From CALINF01 sp039980455 (GTDB lineage Bacteria; Pseudomonadota; Gammaproteobacteria; Pseudomonadales; Halieaceae): 64,000 nt of DNA. This document shows positions 1 through 8,722 of this stretch, piece after piece (within the stretch, counting starts at the first letter, position 1; the number at the start of each line of letters is the position of its first letter). The notes below the pieces were generated by a model, which ran no database searches, was not told where the DNA came from, and was given only the letters and a program-made list of their open reading frames with translations. The stretch lies in contig JBDXCG010000003.1 in the NCBI GenBank assembly GCA_039980455.1, positions 930,001 through 994,000 on the forward strand, in the 5' to 3' direction. Position numbers and translations under genes: made by a program.

Positions 1-59
1 ATTACGACTGCTATGGAAGGTTTGGAGAACCTCTTAGTGGAATTCGAAGATGTATCCAT
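1..59 (-). CDS. Start of a truncated gene, probably a glycosyltransferase
   Basis: The last gene of the minus-strand polysaccharide operon begins here and leaves the window after 19 codons. The ATG lies at 57-59, 20 bases after the stop of the preceding glycosyltransferase, and a GAAG ribosome-binding site sits 7-8 bases upstream. The visible residues (MDTSSNSTKRFSKPSIAVV) end in a hydrophobic beta strand after a polar leader, as in many GT-A or GT-B enzymes that start with S-I-A-V-V. The assignment as a glycosyltransferase is inference from position and this short N-terminus. Confidence 0.5.
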   Translation of the reverse strand, partial: MDTSSNSTKRFSKPSIAVV

Positions 60-78
60 GTCAACTTCAGCGCCCAAT

Positions 79-1221
79 TTAGTCCGACACTACAAATTTT
101 GGTTTTTCATTTTTCTTTAGTAGCCATCCGTATGTCAGCCTCATGCTCATCGCCACATTCTTCCAAGAGTAACTCTCCATCATCCAACTTCGTCCATTTA
201 TCCCTAGAAGATCCAATTCTGTGCGCGATTGAGTCATTGCTGTTCCCAGGCACTCGATCAGCGCGTCTTTACCGATATCAATCCACCATCCAGACTTTTT
301 CTCGCTCAAGCCAGCCCATGGAGCCCCAGATGTCGCAATCGCCGGCGTGCCCGCCGCCAACGATTCAGCCACCGTCATTCCAAAATTCTCTGAGTAAGTT
401 GGTAGCACAAACAGATCAGCATTGAGGTACGCCTGTGTTTTATCCCTTCCTGTGAGCGGGCCAGTGAACTCTATTCTTTGTAGTTTAAGAGTAGCCGCTA
501 GCTGTTTCATTTCCTTCAAATAGCCTCTGTTGTCCGGCCCTACTATTCTGAGTTGCCAATCGGGAAAGTCCCGTTGCACCTCCTTCCAGGCGGGTAATAA
601 ATTATCTAGCCCCTTAATCGGATGTATACGACCCAGGTAAAGCAGAGTTCGCATAACCCCGCGCGCAGGCTTTTTCACATCGGGTACATCTATCCCATTG
701 GGAATAATCGCCACCGGCTGATTGAAGCCCAAACGCCTGATATCTTCATACTCCGACATAGCGGTAGCATGAAAACATGTCACATGATCTAAAGCGGGAC
801 GCTGGACTAATGGCCAAAAAATCCGTTTTATTCTGGCCCCATTACTCATAGCTCGGTGAGACAACGTTCCCCTGGGCGAAACTACCAATGGAACATTGGT
901 ACCCTTCACTGCACGACACGAGTAAACATTAGGCATCATCCATAGGCTATGGTTGTGCATAATATCCAGGTGGCCATCTTGGGTGGCACATTTGAGCCAA
1001 TCACGCATCTTCGGTGAACGCCCGAGCCTAGCAGGGTAACCGGCTATTGGGAAAGACTTCACAAACTTGGGTGTAGATGAAAGATTTAGACCTTTCAAAG
1101 TTGCCAGTGTGGTTGAAACACCGCACTCACCTAATGAACGACACAAACTAACCACGCTGTAAGACGGACCACTTGATTCGTTACTTATACTGGGGACCAC
1201 ATGAATAGCTCTAGTACTCAA
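79..1221 (-). CDS. Glycosyltransferase family 4 (GT-B)
   Basis: Retaining GT-B glycosyltransferase of 380 residues, expected to add one sugar from a nucleotide donor to the lipid-linked repeat unit on the cytoplasmic side of the inner membrane. The N-terminal acceptor domain contains a HNHSLWM segment. The C-terminal donor domain carries NGIDVP, LYLGRIHPIKGLD and the E-x7-E type motif around PTYSENFGMTVAESLAAGTP. Translation starts at a TTG that overlaps the TGA of the upstream glycosyltransferase gene (TTGA), typical of this operon. Donor and acceptor sugars cannot be told from sequence. Confidence 0.92.
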   Translation of the reverse strand: MSTRAIHVVPSISNESSGPSYSVVSLCRSLGECGVSTTLATLKGLNLSSTPKFVKSFPIAGYPARLGRSPKMRDWLKCATQDGHLDIMHNHSLWMMPNVYSCRAVKGTNVPLVVSPRGTLSHRAMSNGARIKRIFWPLVQRPALDHVTCFHATAMSEYEDIRRLGFNQPVAIIPNGIDVPDVKKPARGVMRTLLYLGRIHPIKGLDNLLPAWKEVQRDFPDWQLRIVGPDNRGYLKEMKQLAATLKLQRIEFTGPLTGRDKTQAYLNADLFVLPTYSENFGMTVAESLAAGTPAIATSGAPWAGLSEKKSGWWIDIGKDALIECLGTAMTQSRTELDLLGINGRSWMMESYSWKNVAMSMRLTYGWLLKKNEKPKFVVSD

Positions 1222-2216
1222 GCGTTCACCCCAAGATAAACTTGCTCATACAGCTTAGCGTACTGACTAGCAACATTACCTAATCGATAGTTCTCAACGT
1301 TTTTGAGACCAGACGCGATTAGCTTTTCTCGGAAATCTGCGCAGTCTATAATGCGATTCAGAGCCCTTCGTATGTCGCTGACATTGAAGGGATCAACGTA
1401 GCAAGCCCCATCACCACCAACGTCAGGCATAGAATACAAATTACTCGTAATCACTGGCCGCCCCACGGCCTGCCCCTCCAAAATCGGCAACCCAAATCCT
1501 TCATACAATGACGCAAGCATTACAATGTCACAATTTTGGTAATGACCAATTAGTGATTTACGCGATATTCCGCAATAGTTCTCATAATCAATCTTGCTTA
1601 CTTCCAGTGCAACTATTTGACTGGGCTTCAGTTTTCCGACAATTATCATTTTGCATCTCAAACCAGCTAGTGCGGCTGCCACACGCTCTATGTTTTTATT
1701 TGATTTGGTGCCAATTTGTAGAATAACCGGGCAAGCGCAATTAAAAGGCTTTTGTGACAGCTCGAAATCTGGCGATACAAAATTAGGAATAACCGTTATA
1801 GGCCAACTTCCTTTACCGAGGTGCCGCAGTAACTCCTTCTTGGTTGACTCGGATATTACCGTTACGGCCGCAGACCGCTTTGCAGGCAACCAGTACCAAA
1901 AAAATCGAAGGATCTGATACTTGAACCCTTCCAAGCGTTCCAGCGTAACGCAATCATGGATTGTTAGAATTGTCTTATTTCTTTGCAGGAGGATGTTTAA
2001 GAAATGAATGTCGCCAGTGACATGGTTCACATCCCCTTGATGCCATACCACCCTAACCATTCCCATTACGCGCCGCCAGAGCCCACGAGATGCATATGGG
2101 TTGGTATAGGTTTCAACACGAACATCGGGAGGCAGCTCTTTACGTATATCCTCAAAAAGATGCTCCATACTGAAAGCAGCCCCGTTAGGCTTTCGCATGA
2201 TTTGAACAACTCTCAT
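1218..2216 (-). CDS. Glycosyltransferase family 4 (GT-B)
   Basis: A second GT4-type glycosyltransferase of the polysaccharide operon, 332 residues from the ATG at 2216 (protein start MRVVQIMRKPNG). The frame stays open to an ATG at 2270, but the extra 18 residues look unlike a family N-terminus and neither site has a good ribosome-binding site. Features seen are TILTIHDCVTLERLEG in the acceptor domain, a LQIGTKSNKN donor-domain strand and the SLYEGFGLPILEGQAVGRP motif with the two glutamates that bind the nucleotide sugar. The gene ends in a TGA overlapping the next TTG start, so the two are probably translationally coupled. Sugar specificity is unknown. Confidence 0.88.
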   Translation of the reverse strand: MRVVQIMRKPNGAAFSMEHLFEDIRKELPPDVRVETYTNPYASRGLWRRVMGMVRVVWHQGDVNHVTGDIHFLNILLQRNKTILTIHDCVTLERLEGFKYQILRFFWYWLPAKRSAAVTVISESTKKELLRHLGKGSWPITVIPNFVSPDFELSQKPFNCACPVILQIGTKSNKNIERVAAALAGLRCKMIIVGKLKPSQIVALEVSKIDYENYCGISRKSLIGHYQNCDIVMLASLYEGFGLPILEGQAVGRPVITSNLYSMPDVGGDGACYVDPFNVSDIRRALNRIIDCADFREKLIASGLKNVENYRLGNVASQYAKLYEQVYLGVNA

Positions 2217-2336
2217 CAGAACACTTAACCTACAACTCGCGGAAGCAGTTCGCAAAGCCTGCATAAACATACAAATTTACAAATAGATGGGCATCTCCGT
2301 AGGCAATCAAGACAACATAGCCTGATAGGCAGCTAG

Positions 2337-3071
2337 TCAAATATCTTCCCTAGCCAAAACGAACACGATATTTGGCGTTAGCACGGCGTCCGGTTTTCCC
2401 ATCATGACTGAAGACAAAAATTTGTTCGCAATCAATCTCATTGCATAGACGATACTTCTTCTCAGTCCTTTGTATGGTCCCAGCCCGCGAACCGGAAATG
2501 CAGGCTCGCATATCGCATTTATCTGTAAATTGACCTCACCTGCCAGTTGTCGTATCGCGGATGAACCCAAAATTGTTCGGTGGGTGATATCGCCGTACTG
2601 AATTGCTCTTGAAAAGGGGCTGTCCCCGGACGGAACGCGGCCGATAAGGACGCCGCCAGGTCGCAAAATCTCTCTACATTCCCGCAAGGTTTTCTTGAGA
2701 TTCGCTATATCCAGATGTTCGAAAACATCGAATGCCACAATCACATCTGCTGAACTGCTAGGGTAAATCTGGCCTAATGACTGAGCCGCAGTCGAATAAG
2801 CCTCTATACCTTGTTGCTTGGCGCACTGAACCAACGCGTCGATAACCTCGACTCCACTACAGTCTGCGCCATTTAATGCACACCAGCCTACGAACGTGCC
2901 ACCACCAAAACCAATTTCAATTACGCGCTTGCCCACCAAACTCTCTTTGCCAGCAAACACACGACCAAACTCAAGGCTATAGTAAAGCTCATCCTCTTTT
3001 GAAAAGCGGCCGAAATATTCAGGTTGCCACCCTTTCCATTCTTCATAATTCGTGTAGTCAGCAGCAGCCAT
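2337..3071 (-). CDS. Class I SAM-dependent methyltransferase
   Basis: Methyltransferase of 244 residues with a Rossmann fold, likely to methylate a sugar or polysaccharide intermediate. Motif I is VIEIGFGGGTFVGW. The motif II region contains ADVIVAFDVFEHLDI, and the post-motif RPGGVLIGRVPSGDSP matches Methyltransf_11/23 enzymes found in O-antigen clusters. I chose the ATG at 3071 because AAAGGA lies 9 bases upstream; a TTG at 3098 would add nine residues and place that ribosome site inside the gene. The FkbM-type methyltransferase upstream on the same strand suggests more than one O-methyl group on the glycan. The methylated substrate is not deducible. Confidence 0.87.
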   Translation of the reverse strand: MAAADYTNYEEWKGWQPEYFGRFSKEDELYYSLEFGRVFAGKESLVGKRVIEIGFGGGTFVGWCALNGADCSGVEVIDALVQCAKQQGIEAYSTAAQSLGQIYPSSSADVIVAFDVFEHLDIANLKKTLRECREILRPGGVLIGRVPSGDSPFSRAIQYGDITHRTILGSSAIRQLAGEVNLQINAICEPAFPVRGLGPYKGLRRSIVYAMRLIANKFLSSVMMGKPDAVLTPNIVFVLAREDI

Positions 3072-3219
3072 ACTCTTTAATCCTTTCCATTTTGCCAAAA
3101 TTCAAGCCATACGCGACACGTAACACAAAGGTCCTAGCAATGGAGCGTAAAGTTTCTTGGTGCAATCAACCATGACCCACGCTTTGTGAAATACACTCAC
3201 TGATTAGAACTAACACACT

Positions 3220-3939
3220 TCAGCTAGACAAATACTTTCTATTTTCGCAGTACCATACATTTCTGTGCCTATGAATCGTAAAGCCCTTCCCCTTTAGAAA
3301 AGGAAGTAACTCATCCTCTATATTTTTCCCATGTGTTTCCAAAAGCAGCCATTTCACTCTAGGAAGCCAGTATTCAGATTTCTCCGTTAGGACAGGTACT
3401 TCGTGCCCTTCGATATCCATCTTAAGTATGTCAATAGACATGAAACCAGAATTAGAAAGTAGTGTGGTGATAGTTATGGCAGCTACGTCTTGCCCATCGG
3501 TAGACACCCTAGCTCCAGTTGCGAGCCCGGAAATGCGGACTCTTCCATCCTCAGGGGTTAACGCTGCATTCAGCAAGTTAACCCTCTCTCCATAATCAGA
3601 GAGATTCCGGCTAGCTATCTCATAACTTTCGGGATTAGGCTCTAGCGAAAGCACGCTTGCCTTGGGATATCTAGACAAAAAATATGCTGAGGTATCGCCG
3701 ATGTATGCGCCTGCATCTACAATAAGCTGAGGCGTAAAATGTCTCGGCATTTGTCCATACTCTTCCCGAAAAATGTTGTTGATAATAGAGCCAATATCCT
3801 CCTCTACTGATCTGATAAAAATAGGATGTGTAAGTGTGCGCAACTTTATCCACTCTCCTGCGATGGGTATTGCACTCGCGGAGACTACTCGAATACCTGC
3901 CCTGCCCCCCCTCAACAAAGCAAAGAAATAATTTGTCAA
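3220..3939 (-). CDS. FkbM family methyltransferase
   Basis: SAM-dependent O-methyltransferase of the FkbM family, 239 residues from a TTG start. Seen are the SAM motif LIVDAGAYIGDTSAYF, the acidic SLEPNPES strand, and the diagnostic DILKMDIEGHEVPVL segment followed by LLLETHG. Such enzymes methylate sugar hydroxyls in polysaccharide and macrolide pathways. The start is odd: the frame is open back to the TAG of the upstream gene at 4015-4017 without any ATG, GTG or better start, and the extra residues (IRSFVREKFGYRSSVY) look protein-like. Initiation at an ATT/ATA codon near the upstream stop, or a sequencing error, are alternatives to the TTG used here. Confidence 0.88.
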   Translation of the reverse strand: MTNYFFALLRGGRAGIRVVSASAIPIAGEWIKLRTLTHPIFIRSVEEDIGSIINNIFREEYGQMPRHFTPQLIVDAGAYIGDTSAYFLSRYPKASVLSLEPNPESYEIASRNLSDYGERVNLLNAALTPEDGRVRISGLATGARVSTDGQDVAAITITTLLSNSGFMSIDILKMDIEGHEVPVLTEKSEYWLPRVKWLLLETHGKNIEDELLPFLKGKGFTIHRHRNVWYCENRKYLSS

Positions 3940-4014
3940 CTTAGAGGCAAAGATATAGACGCTTGATCTATAACCAAACTTTTCTCGAACAAATGATCGA
4001 ATTTTTTCTATTCT

Positions 4015-5202
4015 CTAGTCCTTAATCATCGCCAAGGCATCAACAACCTGACATATTGATTTAGCATGCGCCAAAGTTTGATGGGCGGTGCCTATCCTTC
4101 GCGATTCGCTACCAAGTCTCTGCCGGACGGTAGGCTTTTTCGAATACTTCTCAAGCAAGGCCGCCAAGATCGTTACATCCCCACACGGGTATACATAGCC
4201 ATTTAGTCCCACTTGCACGTCATCGCTAGGCCCATAACTGCCACAGCGATCAGATACCACAACCGGGAGGCCTGCATAGATCGCTTCACTAATTGCCAGC
4301 GAATGGGGCTCCTTAGCGGAACAGTGCACATACACATCTGCGGCCAAATAGTAATGCACCAACTCTTCCGGCGGTATAAAGCCCGCGAATACTACTCCGC
4401 CTGGGCCTGAGGCCTGCGCTTCGGAATTCAGTCGATCTGAGTCCGGCCCTGTCCCCGCTAACACGATGGTAATTTGGCTACTTCCTGATTGAAGTAAGTT
4501 TGATACTTTAACAAGGTCGGCTTGCCTCTTCCAAGAAACCAGCTTACCCACCATTAAGACCACCATGTGATCATGGGGTATGCCTAACAATCGACGTACT
4601 CGGGCACGTTGCTGCTCACGATCATTGAGGGATTGATCAAAAGAAGTGGTGTCTATCGGGAAAAACATTCGAACAAACTTGTAATCAGGCACGCCATAGC
4701 TTCGATAGTAAGCCTCGTTAGCGTCTCCAACTGTTAAGAAAAGATCTATGCTAGAAAAAACTCGTGGTAACCACAGCTTTTTGACAAACCCTTTAACTCG
4801 CCCTCTTGCTTGGCGTAATTCAGAATCACCAACTAGTAATAGCTGCCTACCGTTCGCTTTGGCCCAACGCATCACACGGCGCTGAAGCGGTTGTATATAA
4901 CCATAGACCAAGACAATATCCGGGTCGAAACCCACAAGGGAATCCACGACTGCATGGCAATCAATTTTGGCACTAGGCTTGCGATTAGCAGCGCCAGGAA
5001 GAAATGTATGATCGAAGTCTAGCTTCAGGCTTTCCCACTTAATTTCCCGATCAAAGTTCTTATCTTGATAAGGATCAAGGCCATGCTTTGAGGCAAAGAA
5101 TACTTTTAGGTCCACAACTCCCAACCTCGCCCAACTAGAATATTGTGGACAGAAATGCTGGATCGGGTGGGAGACTACTATGGCCAGCTTAGGTCGGCTC
5201 AC
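4015..5202 (-). CDS. Glycosyltransferase family 4 (GT-B)
   Basis: GT-B glycosyltransferase of 395 residues. The N-terminus PKLAIVVSHPIQHFCPQY, with its HPIQH segment, is typical of a subgroup of GT4 enzymes in O-antigen and exopolysaccharide loci. The donor domain shows VLMVGKLVSWKRQADLV, VLAGTGPDSDRL and the acidic motif around VHCSAKEPHSLAISEAIYAG. It starts with a GTG overlapping the TGA of the upstream CgeB-like gene (GTGA). Together with its neighbours it should build the repeat unit on undecaprenyl phosphate in the cytoplasm. Linkage and sugar are unknown. Confidence 0.9.
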   Translation of the reverse strand: MSRPKLAIVVSHPIQHFCPQYSSWARLGVVDLKVFFASKHGLDPYQDKNFDREIKWESLKLDFDHTFLPGAANRKPSAKIDCHAVVDSLVGFDPDIVLVYGYIQPLQRRVMRWAKANGRQLLLVGDSELRQARGRVKGFVKKLWLPRVFSSIDLFLTVGDANEAYYRSYGVPDYKFVRMFFPIDTTSFDQSLNDREQQRARVRRLLGIPHDHMVVLMVGKLVSWKRQADLVKVSNLLQSGSSQITIVLAGTGPDSDRLNSEAQASGPGGVVFAGFIPPEELVHYYLAADVYVHCSAKEPHSLAISEAIYAGLPVVVSDRCGSYGPSDDVQVGLNGYVYPCGDVTILAALLEKYSKKPTVRQRLGSESRRIGTAHQTLAHAKSICQVVDALAMIKD

Positions 5203-6245
5203 GCTACGAGTTCCGCCTTAAGTAGCTCATAAATTTCTGCAGCTCTTGAATCAGTAGAATATCTTGGAACAGCATGCTGATGAGCCGCCCGCGCGATTCG
5301 AGAGCGATCGCAAGGAGCATCAATATAACGCATCACTTGCTCTGCCAACTCATCGCCTCCTTCAAACATTGGAACACCTATGGATTCGTAAAGATCACGC
5401 ACAAAATCAGTGCGTTGGTGAACAAAGAAACAGTGAGCCGCGGCCAGCTCATAAGTACGTGTAGTGTCTACATCGCCCGCCTGCTGCTTATCATCAACAG
5501 CCATCTGCCGTGTTAAAGGGGCGACGCAAATTTTTCCAGCACGCAATGCATCGACATAGCTTCGTCCAGTAATACCACCCAGAAACTGCCAGCTAGATGG
5601 CAGCTGGCTTTTCAGCACTTTCCAACCATGCCCACCAATCGCCACTTTTATATTGACGCGGCCAATTGCATTAAGGAAATCCAAGATCAATCGGCCATAC
5701 TCAGGGCGATATGTGGCGACCATCACTACATCGAACTGGAAATCTGATTGCGGCCTAGAGACCAAATGCAACAACGGGTCATAGCCCTGTGGCACGAATA
5801 CACAGCGGTTCTGATAACTGTATAGCTCATGCCATAGCTTGGGGTGATATTCTTTGGTGGAAATCACAAGGTCATATATACCCACTGCCTCGCGATGAGG
5901 TTTACCGTGCGCGTGCGGAGAACAATCAGGGTATATATTGACGGTCTTCACACCCATAGCCGAAACCCTACGCAACAGGTCGGCATAAACAAAATTGCCC
6001 TTGTACGTCACCAGAAAATCGGGAGAATTATGACGAACCTTATCCAAAACTTGATTGTTGAAGTCCTGTCGATACAGTGGACGGGTGATACGATTTAGAG
6101 CGCGCAGTCCACGTGAGCGTACTTTGGGTAAAAATCCATCCTCTGCCAGTTCGTCCAGGTCAATGGCCGGGTTACGGGCCAGCGCCTCTTTCATACTACG
6201 AGCACCAGAACCCAACCAGGTTTCGCCGACAAACAGAATTTTCAC
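5199..6245 (-). CDS. CgeB-like glycosyltransferase
   Basis: Protein of 348 residues resembling the CgeB/glycosyl transferase 1_2 family. The N-terminus MKILFVGETWLGSGA is the usual first strand. TYKGNFV and the segment NIYPDCSPHAHG occur mid-protein. The C-terminal half contains DVVMVATYRPEYGR, the LRAGKICVAPLTRQ region and the glycan-donor loop TRTYELAAAHCFFVHQRTD, which matches the R-x-x-E-x-A-A motif of this family. It starts with a GTG inside the stop of the upstream polymerase gene (GTGA overlap). Family assignment is by motif; the transferred sugar is unknown. Confidence 0.82.
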   Translation of the reverse strand: MKILFVGETWLGSGARSMKEALARNPAIDLDELAEDGFLPKVRSRGLRALNRITRPLYRQDFNNQVLDKVRHNSPDFLVTYKGNFVYADLLRRVSAMGVKTVNIYPDCSPHAHGKPHREAVGIYDLVISTKEYHPKLWHELYSYQNRCVFVPQGYDPLLHLVSRPQSDFQFDVVMVATYRPEYGRLILDFLNAIGRVNIKVAIGGHGWKVLKSQLPSSWQFLGGITGRSYVDALRAGKICVAPLTRQMAVDDKQQAGDVDTTRTYELAAAHCFFVHQRTDFVRDLYESIGVPMFEGGDELAEQVMRYIDAPCDRSRIARAAHQHAVPRYSTDSRAAEIYELLKAELVA

Positions 6246-7771
6246 AATGAGCTTCCGAGACGTTGACCAGTGGTATTCTGGAAGGCCCGTTTTCGACGAC
6301 GCCCAAGAAACTGCAGCATTAGTCTAATAACCAAAAGATACGCATAGTAGATAGGAACAACAGCAATAATGCCGTTGAAGAGATACTTATTCATGCCCAA
6401 CAACGCAGCTTGCAAGGCGATCACTACGAGAGGCAGCATTAAGAAGTTCCTTTGCCGCATTATGGCAATCGAACGCCATGCCAGCATGGCAAAAAGCCAA
6501 CCTATCAATGGACTAATCGCAACCACCCCTAACCAGCCGAATTGCCAATACAAGTCTCCGTACACCGAAAGAGCCAGAAAACTGCCACCCTCACGGCGAT
6601 TATTCACCAACCCATGAAATGCCTTGCCTGGCCCCACAATTATCGGTTTGTTCTGCCACACAAAACGGGGGATGAAGAGCATCCAAGCATCTTTCAGCGA
6701 AGATCCAGCCGCACCTCTATCGTAAGCTTGCATAGCATATGCCTGCACTTCCGAATAGTTCAGTCGCGTCCACCAACCTTGATAGTCATCACCTCGAGCT
6801 GAAACCGATTCATCTCCGGCTAAATATTGGACTAGCAATTCTGTCCGCTCTAAATAGCCGGCCTGAGTTATAGTGCCAGTCTTAGCGTAAATCTTCGCTC
6901 GACCGTAATGTATCCATGGCTGCGCGATCACAAATACTAGCAGCATAATCAAAAAACTGAGCCCGAACCGCCTTCGATTTCTATGTCCCAGATAGGCTGC
7001 TAACGTCGGCAACATGATTGCCAATATAATCTCTGCTTTCGACAACGAAAGAGCGCACAAATAGAGGTGCAGCGGCCAAGTCAACCAAAAAAAATAAAGT
7101 ATTTTAGCACTGCGTCGATGGGCAAGAGACAAGGCGAGAAGTGCGAAACCTAGATCTACCAGCGGGGACAACGTGGTTATGACACCTGGTATGGTCATGG
7201 AACTGCTGCCCCAGGCAACAGGCTTCATTACAGCGTATCTGAAAAAAGCACCTACACCAATGAATACGGCTGCCAAGGGAATAAGCCTCACGCCCCTAGC
7301 CGGGGCATCCTGCACTGGAAAATGCCGCCAGAGCGGGGCCCGAAGACGCGTATGCAGCCAAAAACCGATTAACAGGCCAAATATACCTACAGTACTCAAC
7401 ATATTCGCCCGAAACACATCGGCCGGTGCGGCAGCTACATTAGTAAATGCCATCATCGTTTTTGTTGTATAGTTGCCGTACACAGAGACCAAAGGACCAA
7501 AGCCATAAAAAACCGCTGAACTGACCGGCAGCCAAAACGCCGGAGACCAGATTGTCTCAGGGTTTATACGCATCAAATGGTAAGCGGGCAGGAGTAAGGC
7601 CAACATCAGATATACTGGAGCAAGACCGTTGACTCTCGTATAGAACTCCACTGTACCGTCTACAAGCTGGCAAGCCAGATAAAACACCAGCAGCGGAAAC
7701 AAGCCGCACAGAGTATGCCAGTAACAGCGTGATACTGAGCGTGTCTGGAGCGAGTTATGCAGATTATCCAT
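6242..7771 (-). CDS. Wzy-like O-antigen/polysaccharide polymerase
   Basis: Integral membrane protein of 509 residues with about ten to twelve hydrophobic segments, for example LFPLLVFYLACQLV near residue 25 and LMLALLLPAYHLM near residue 55. A large soluble loop (about residues 300-390) contains the arginine-rich segment IPRFVWQNKP and the GPGKAFHGLVNNRREGGS stretch. This layout, with one long periplasmic loop, fits oligosaccharide-repeat polymerases, which join lipid-linked repeat units at the periplasmic face. Wzy proteins share almost no sequence, so the call rests on topology and position between glycosyltransferases and a flippase. An O-antigen ligase is the main alternative. Confidence 0.72.
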   Translation of the reverse strand: MDNLHNSLQTRSVSRCYWHTLCGLFPLLVFYLACQLVDGTVEFYTRVNGLAPVYLMLALLLPAYHLMRINPETIWSPAFWLPVSSAVFYGFGPLVSVYGNYTTKTMMAFTNVAAAPADVFRANMLSTVGIFGLLIGFWLHTRLRAPLWRHFPVQDAPARGVRLIPLAAVFIGVGAFFRYAVMKPVAWGSSSMTIPGVITTLSPLVDLGFALLALSLAHRRSAKILYFFWLTWPLHLYLCALSLSKAEIILAIMLPTLAAYLGHRNRRRFGLSFLIMLLVFVIAQPWIHYGRAKIYAKTGTITQAGYLERTELLVQYLAGDESVSARGDDYQGWWTRLNYSEVQAYAMQAYDRGAAGSSLKDAWMLFIPRFVWQNKPIIVGPGKAFHGLVNNRREGGSFLALSVYGDLYWQFGWLGVVAISPLIGWLFAMLAWRSIAIMRQRNFLMLPLVVIALQAALLGMNKYLFNGIIAVVPIYYAYLLVIRLMLQFLGRRRKRAFQNTTGQRLGSSL

Positions 7772-7777
7772 ATTGAA

Positions 7778-8677
7778 CTACTGCATGACTCTGCGGCAGT
7801 CTAGGCTTTTTTCAACCAATTCGATTTCCTCGGCCAACTGCTGATACATATGCGCTCGGAAGTCGGCTGACACAGAAACCGTGTACTGCCCAGACTGCAG
7901 ATTCACGGCATTAACCAACCTCATTATTCCCAGCCCACGTCCACCGCGCAATTGCGATATCGGATTTAGTACAGGCTGTAGAAACTGTTTCACCGCAAGC
8001 AGCGCTCGGTGAAAGCCCAGGTTACGAATACGTACGCGCTCATTGTGCCTAGCAAAATTCTGGCGGCCGTCGTCTTCAAGCCCAAGGAACTCCATCATTT
8101 TTAAATAGCAACCTTGTGGATCTGCTCGTAGTTCAGACGTGAGCAGCACCAGAACGGAACTAGCTGGGAAGTGACGGTACACAGCCTGCAGGCGACTCCC
8201 GATGCAAGCCCAGTGATAGTAATGGCGGTCAAATGGCAAGCCCAGGTCTTCGCTAGCCAGAGAATCCAAGCTGCGAGCCCAAGCCTTTTCAAAGTTCACC
8301 TCAGGCTCTACGCCCTCCCGCAGTTTCTGGTTGTGCAGTGAAATAACCAACTCCACAGGATCTCGCAGGCAGACGATTATCCGCGCATCCGGCCGCAGTC
8401 GAGCGATCTCAGACAAAGCCTGATCAGAATAGAGATATTTGGGTGTGGCTTCGCCACTGATTAACTGGCCACTCTTTAGAGAAAATATTTCGCAATAGGC
8501 CTCAAGCGAAGGTATATGTGTGCTCAAATGACTCGTCGGGAATATGTCCTGCGAAAAAAAACACGGCTCTTTATGCGGTGCACACACTGAAGGGTGCGCG
8601 CCCAACCAATCGTAAATTGTAGTTGTGCCACACTTAGGAGCGCCTACAATATAAAATTTTGGCAGAATTGTTGTCAT
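7778..8677 (-). CDS. Sulfotransferase (PAPS-dependent), polysaccharide modification
   Basis: Sulfotransferase of 299 residues that should move sulfate from PAPS to a sugar hydroxyl. The 5'-phosphosulfate loop is FYIVGAPKCGTTTIYDWL at residues 8-25. The 3'-phosphate-binding segment is RIIVCLRDPVELVISLHNQ at about residues 99-117, with the conserved Arg and Ser. The KEPCFFS segment after the first helix is usual in Sulfotransfer_1/3 enzymes acting on carbohydrate. No signal peptide is present, so sulfation would occur in the cytoplasm before export. It is six bases upstream of the polymerase gene and follows a second, different sulfotransferase gene, which points to a sulfated capsule or exopolysaccharide. 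Confidence 0.9.
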   Translation of the reverse strand: MTTILPKFYIVGAPKCGTTTIYDWLGAHPSVCAPHKEPCFFSQDIFPTSHLSTHIPSLEAYCEIFSLKSGQLISGEATPKYLYSDQALSEIARLRPDARIIVCLRDPVELVISLHNQKLREGVEPEVNFEKAWARSLDSLASEDLGLPFDRHYYHWACIGSRLQAVYRHFPASSVLVLLTSELRADPQGCYLKMMEFLGLEDDGRQNFARHNERVRIRNLGFHRALLAVKQFLQPVLNPISQLRGGRGLGIMRLVNAVNLQSGQYTVSVSADFRAHMYQQLAEEIELVEKSLDCRRVMQ

Positions 8678-8722
8678 TCTATTTCCACCACCGAGCCATC
8701 AAACTATCCGACGCAATTGCCA

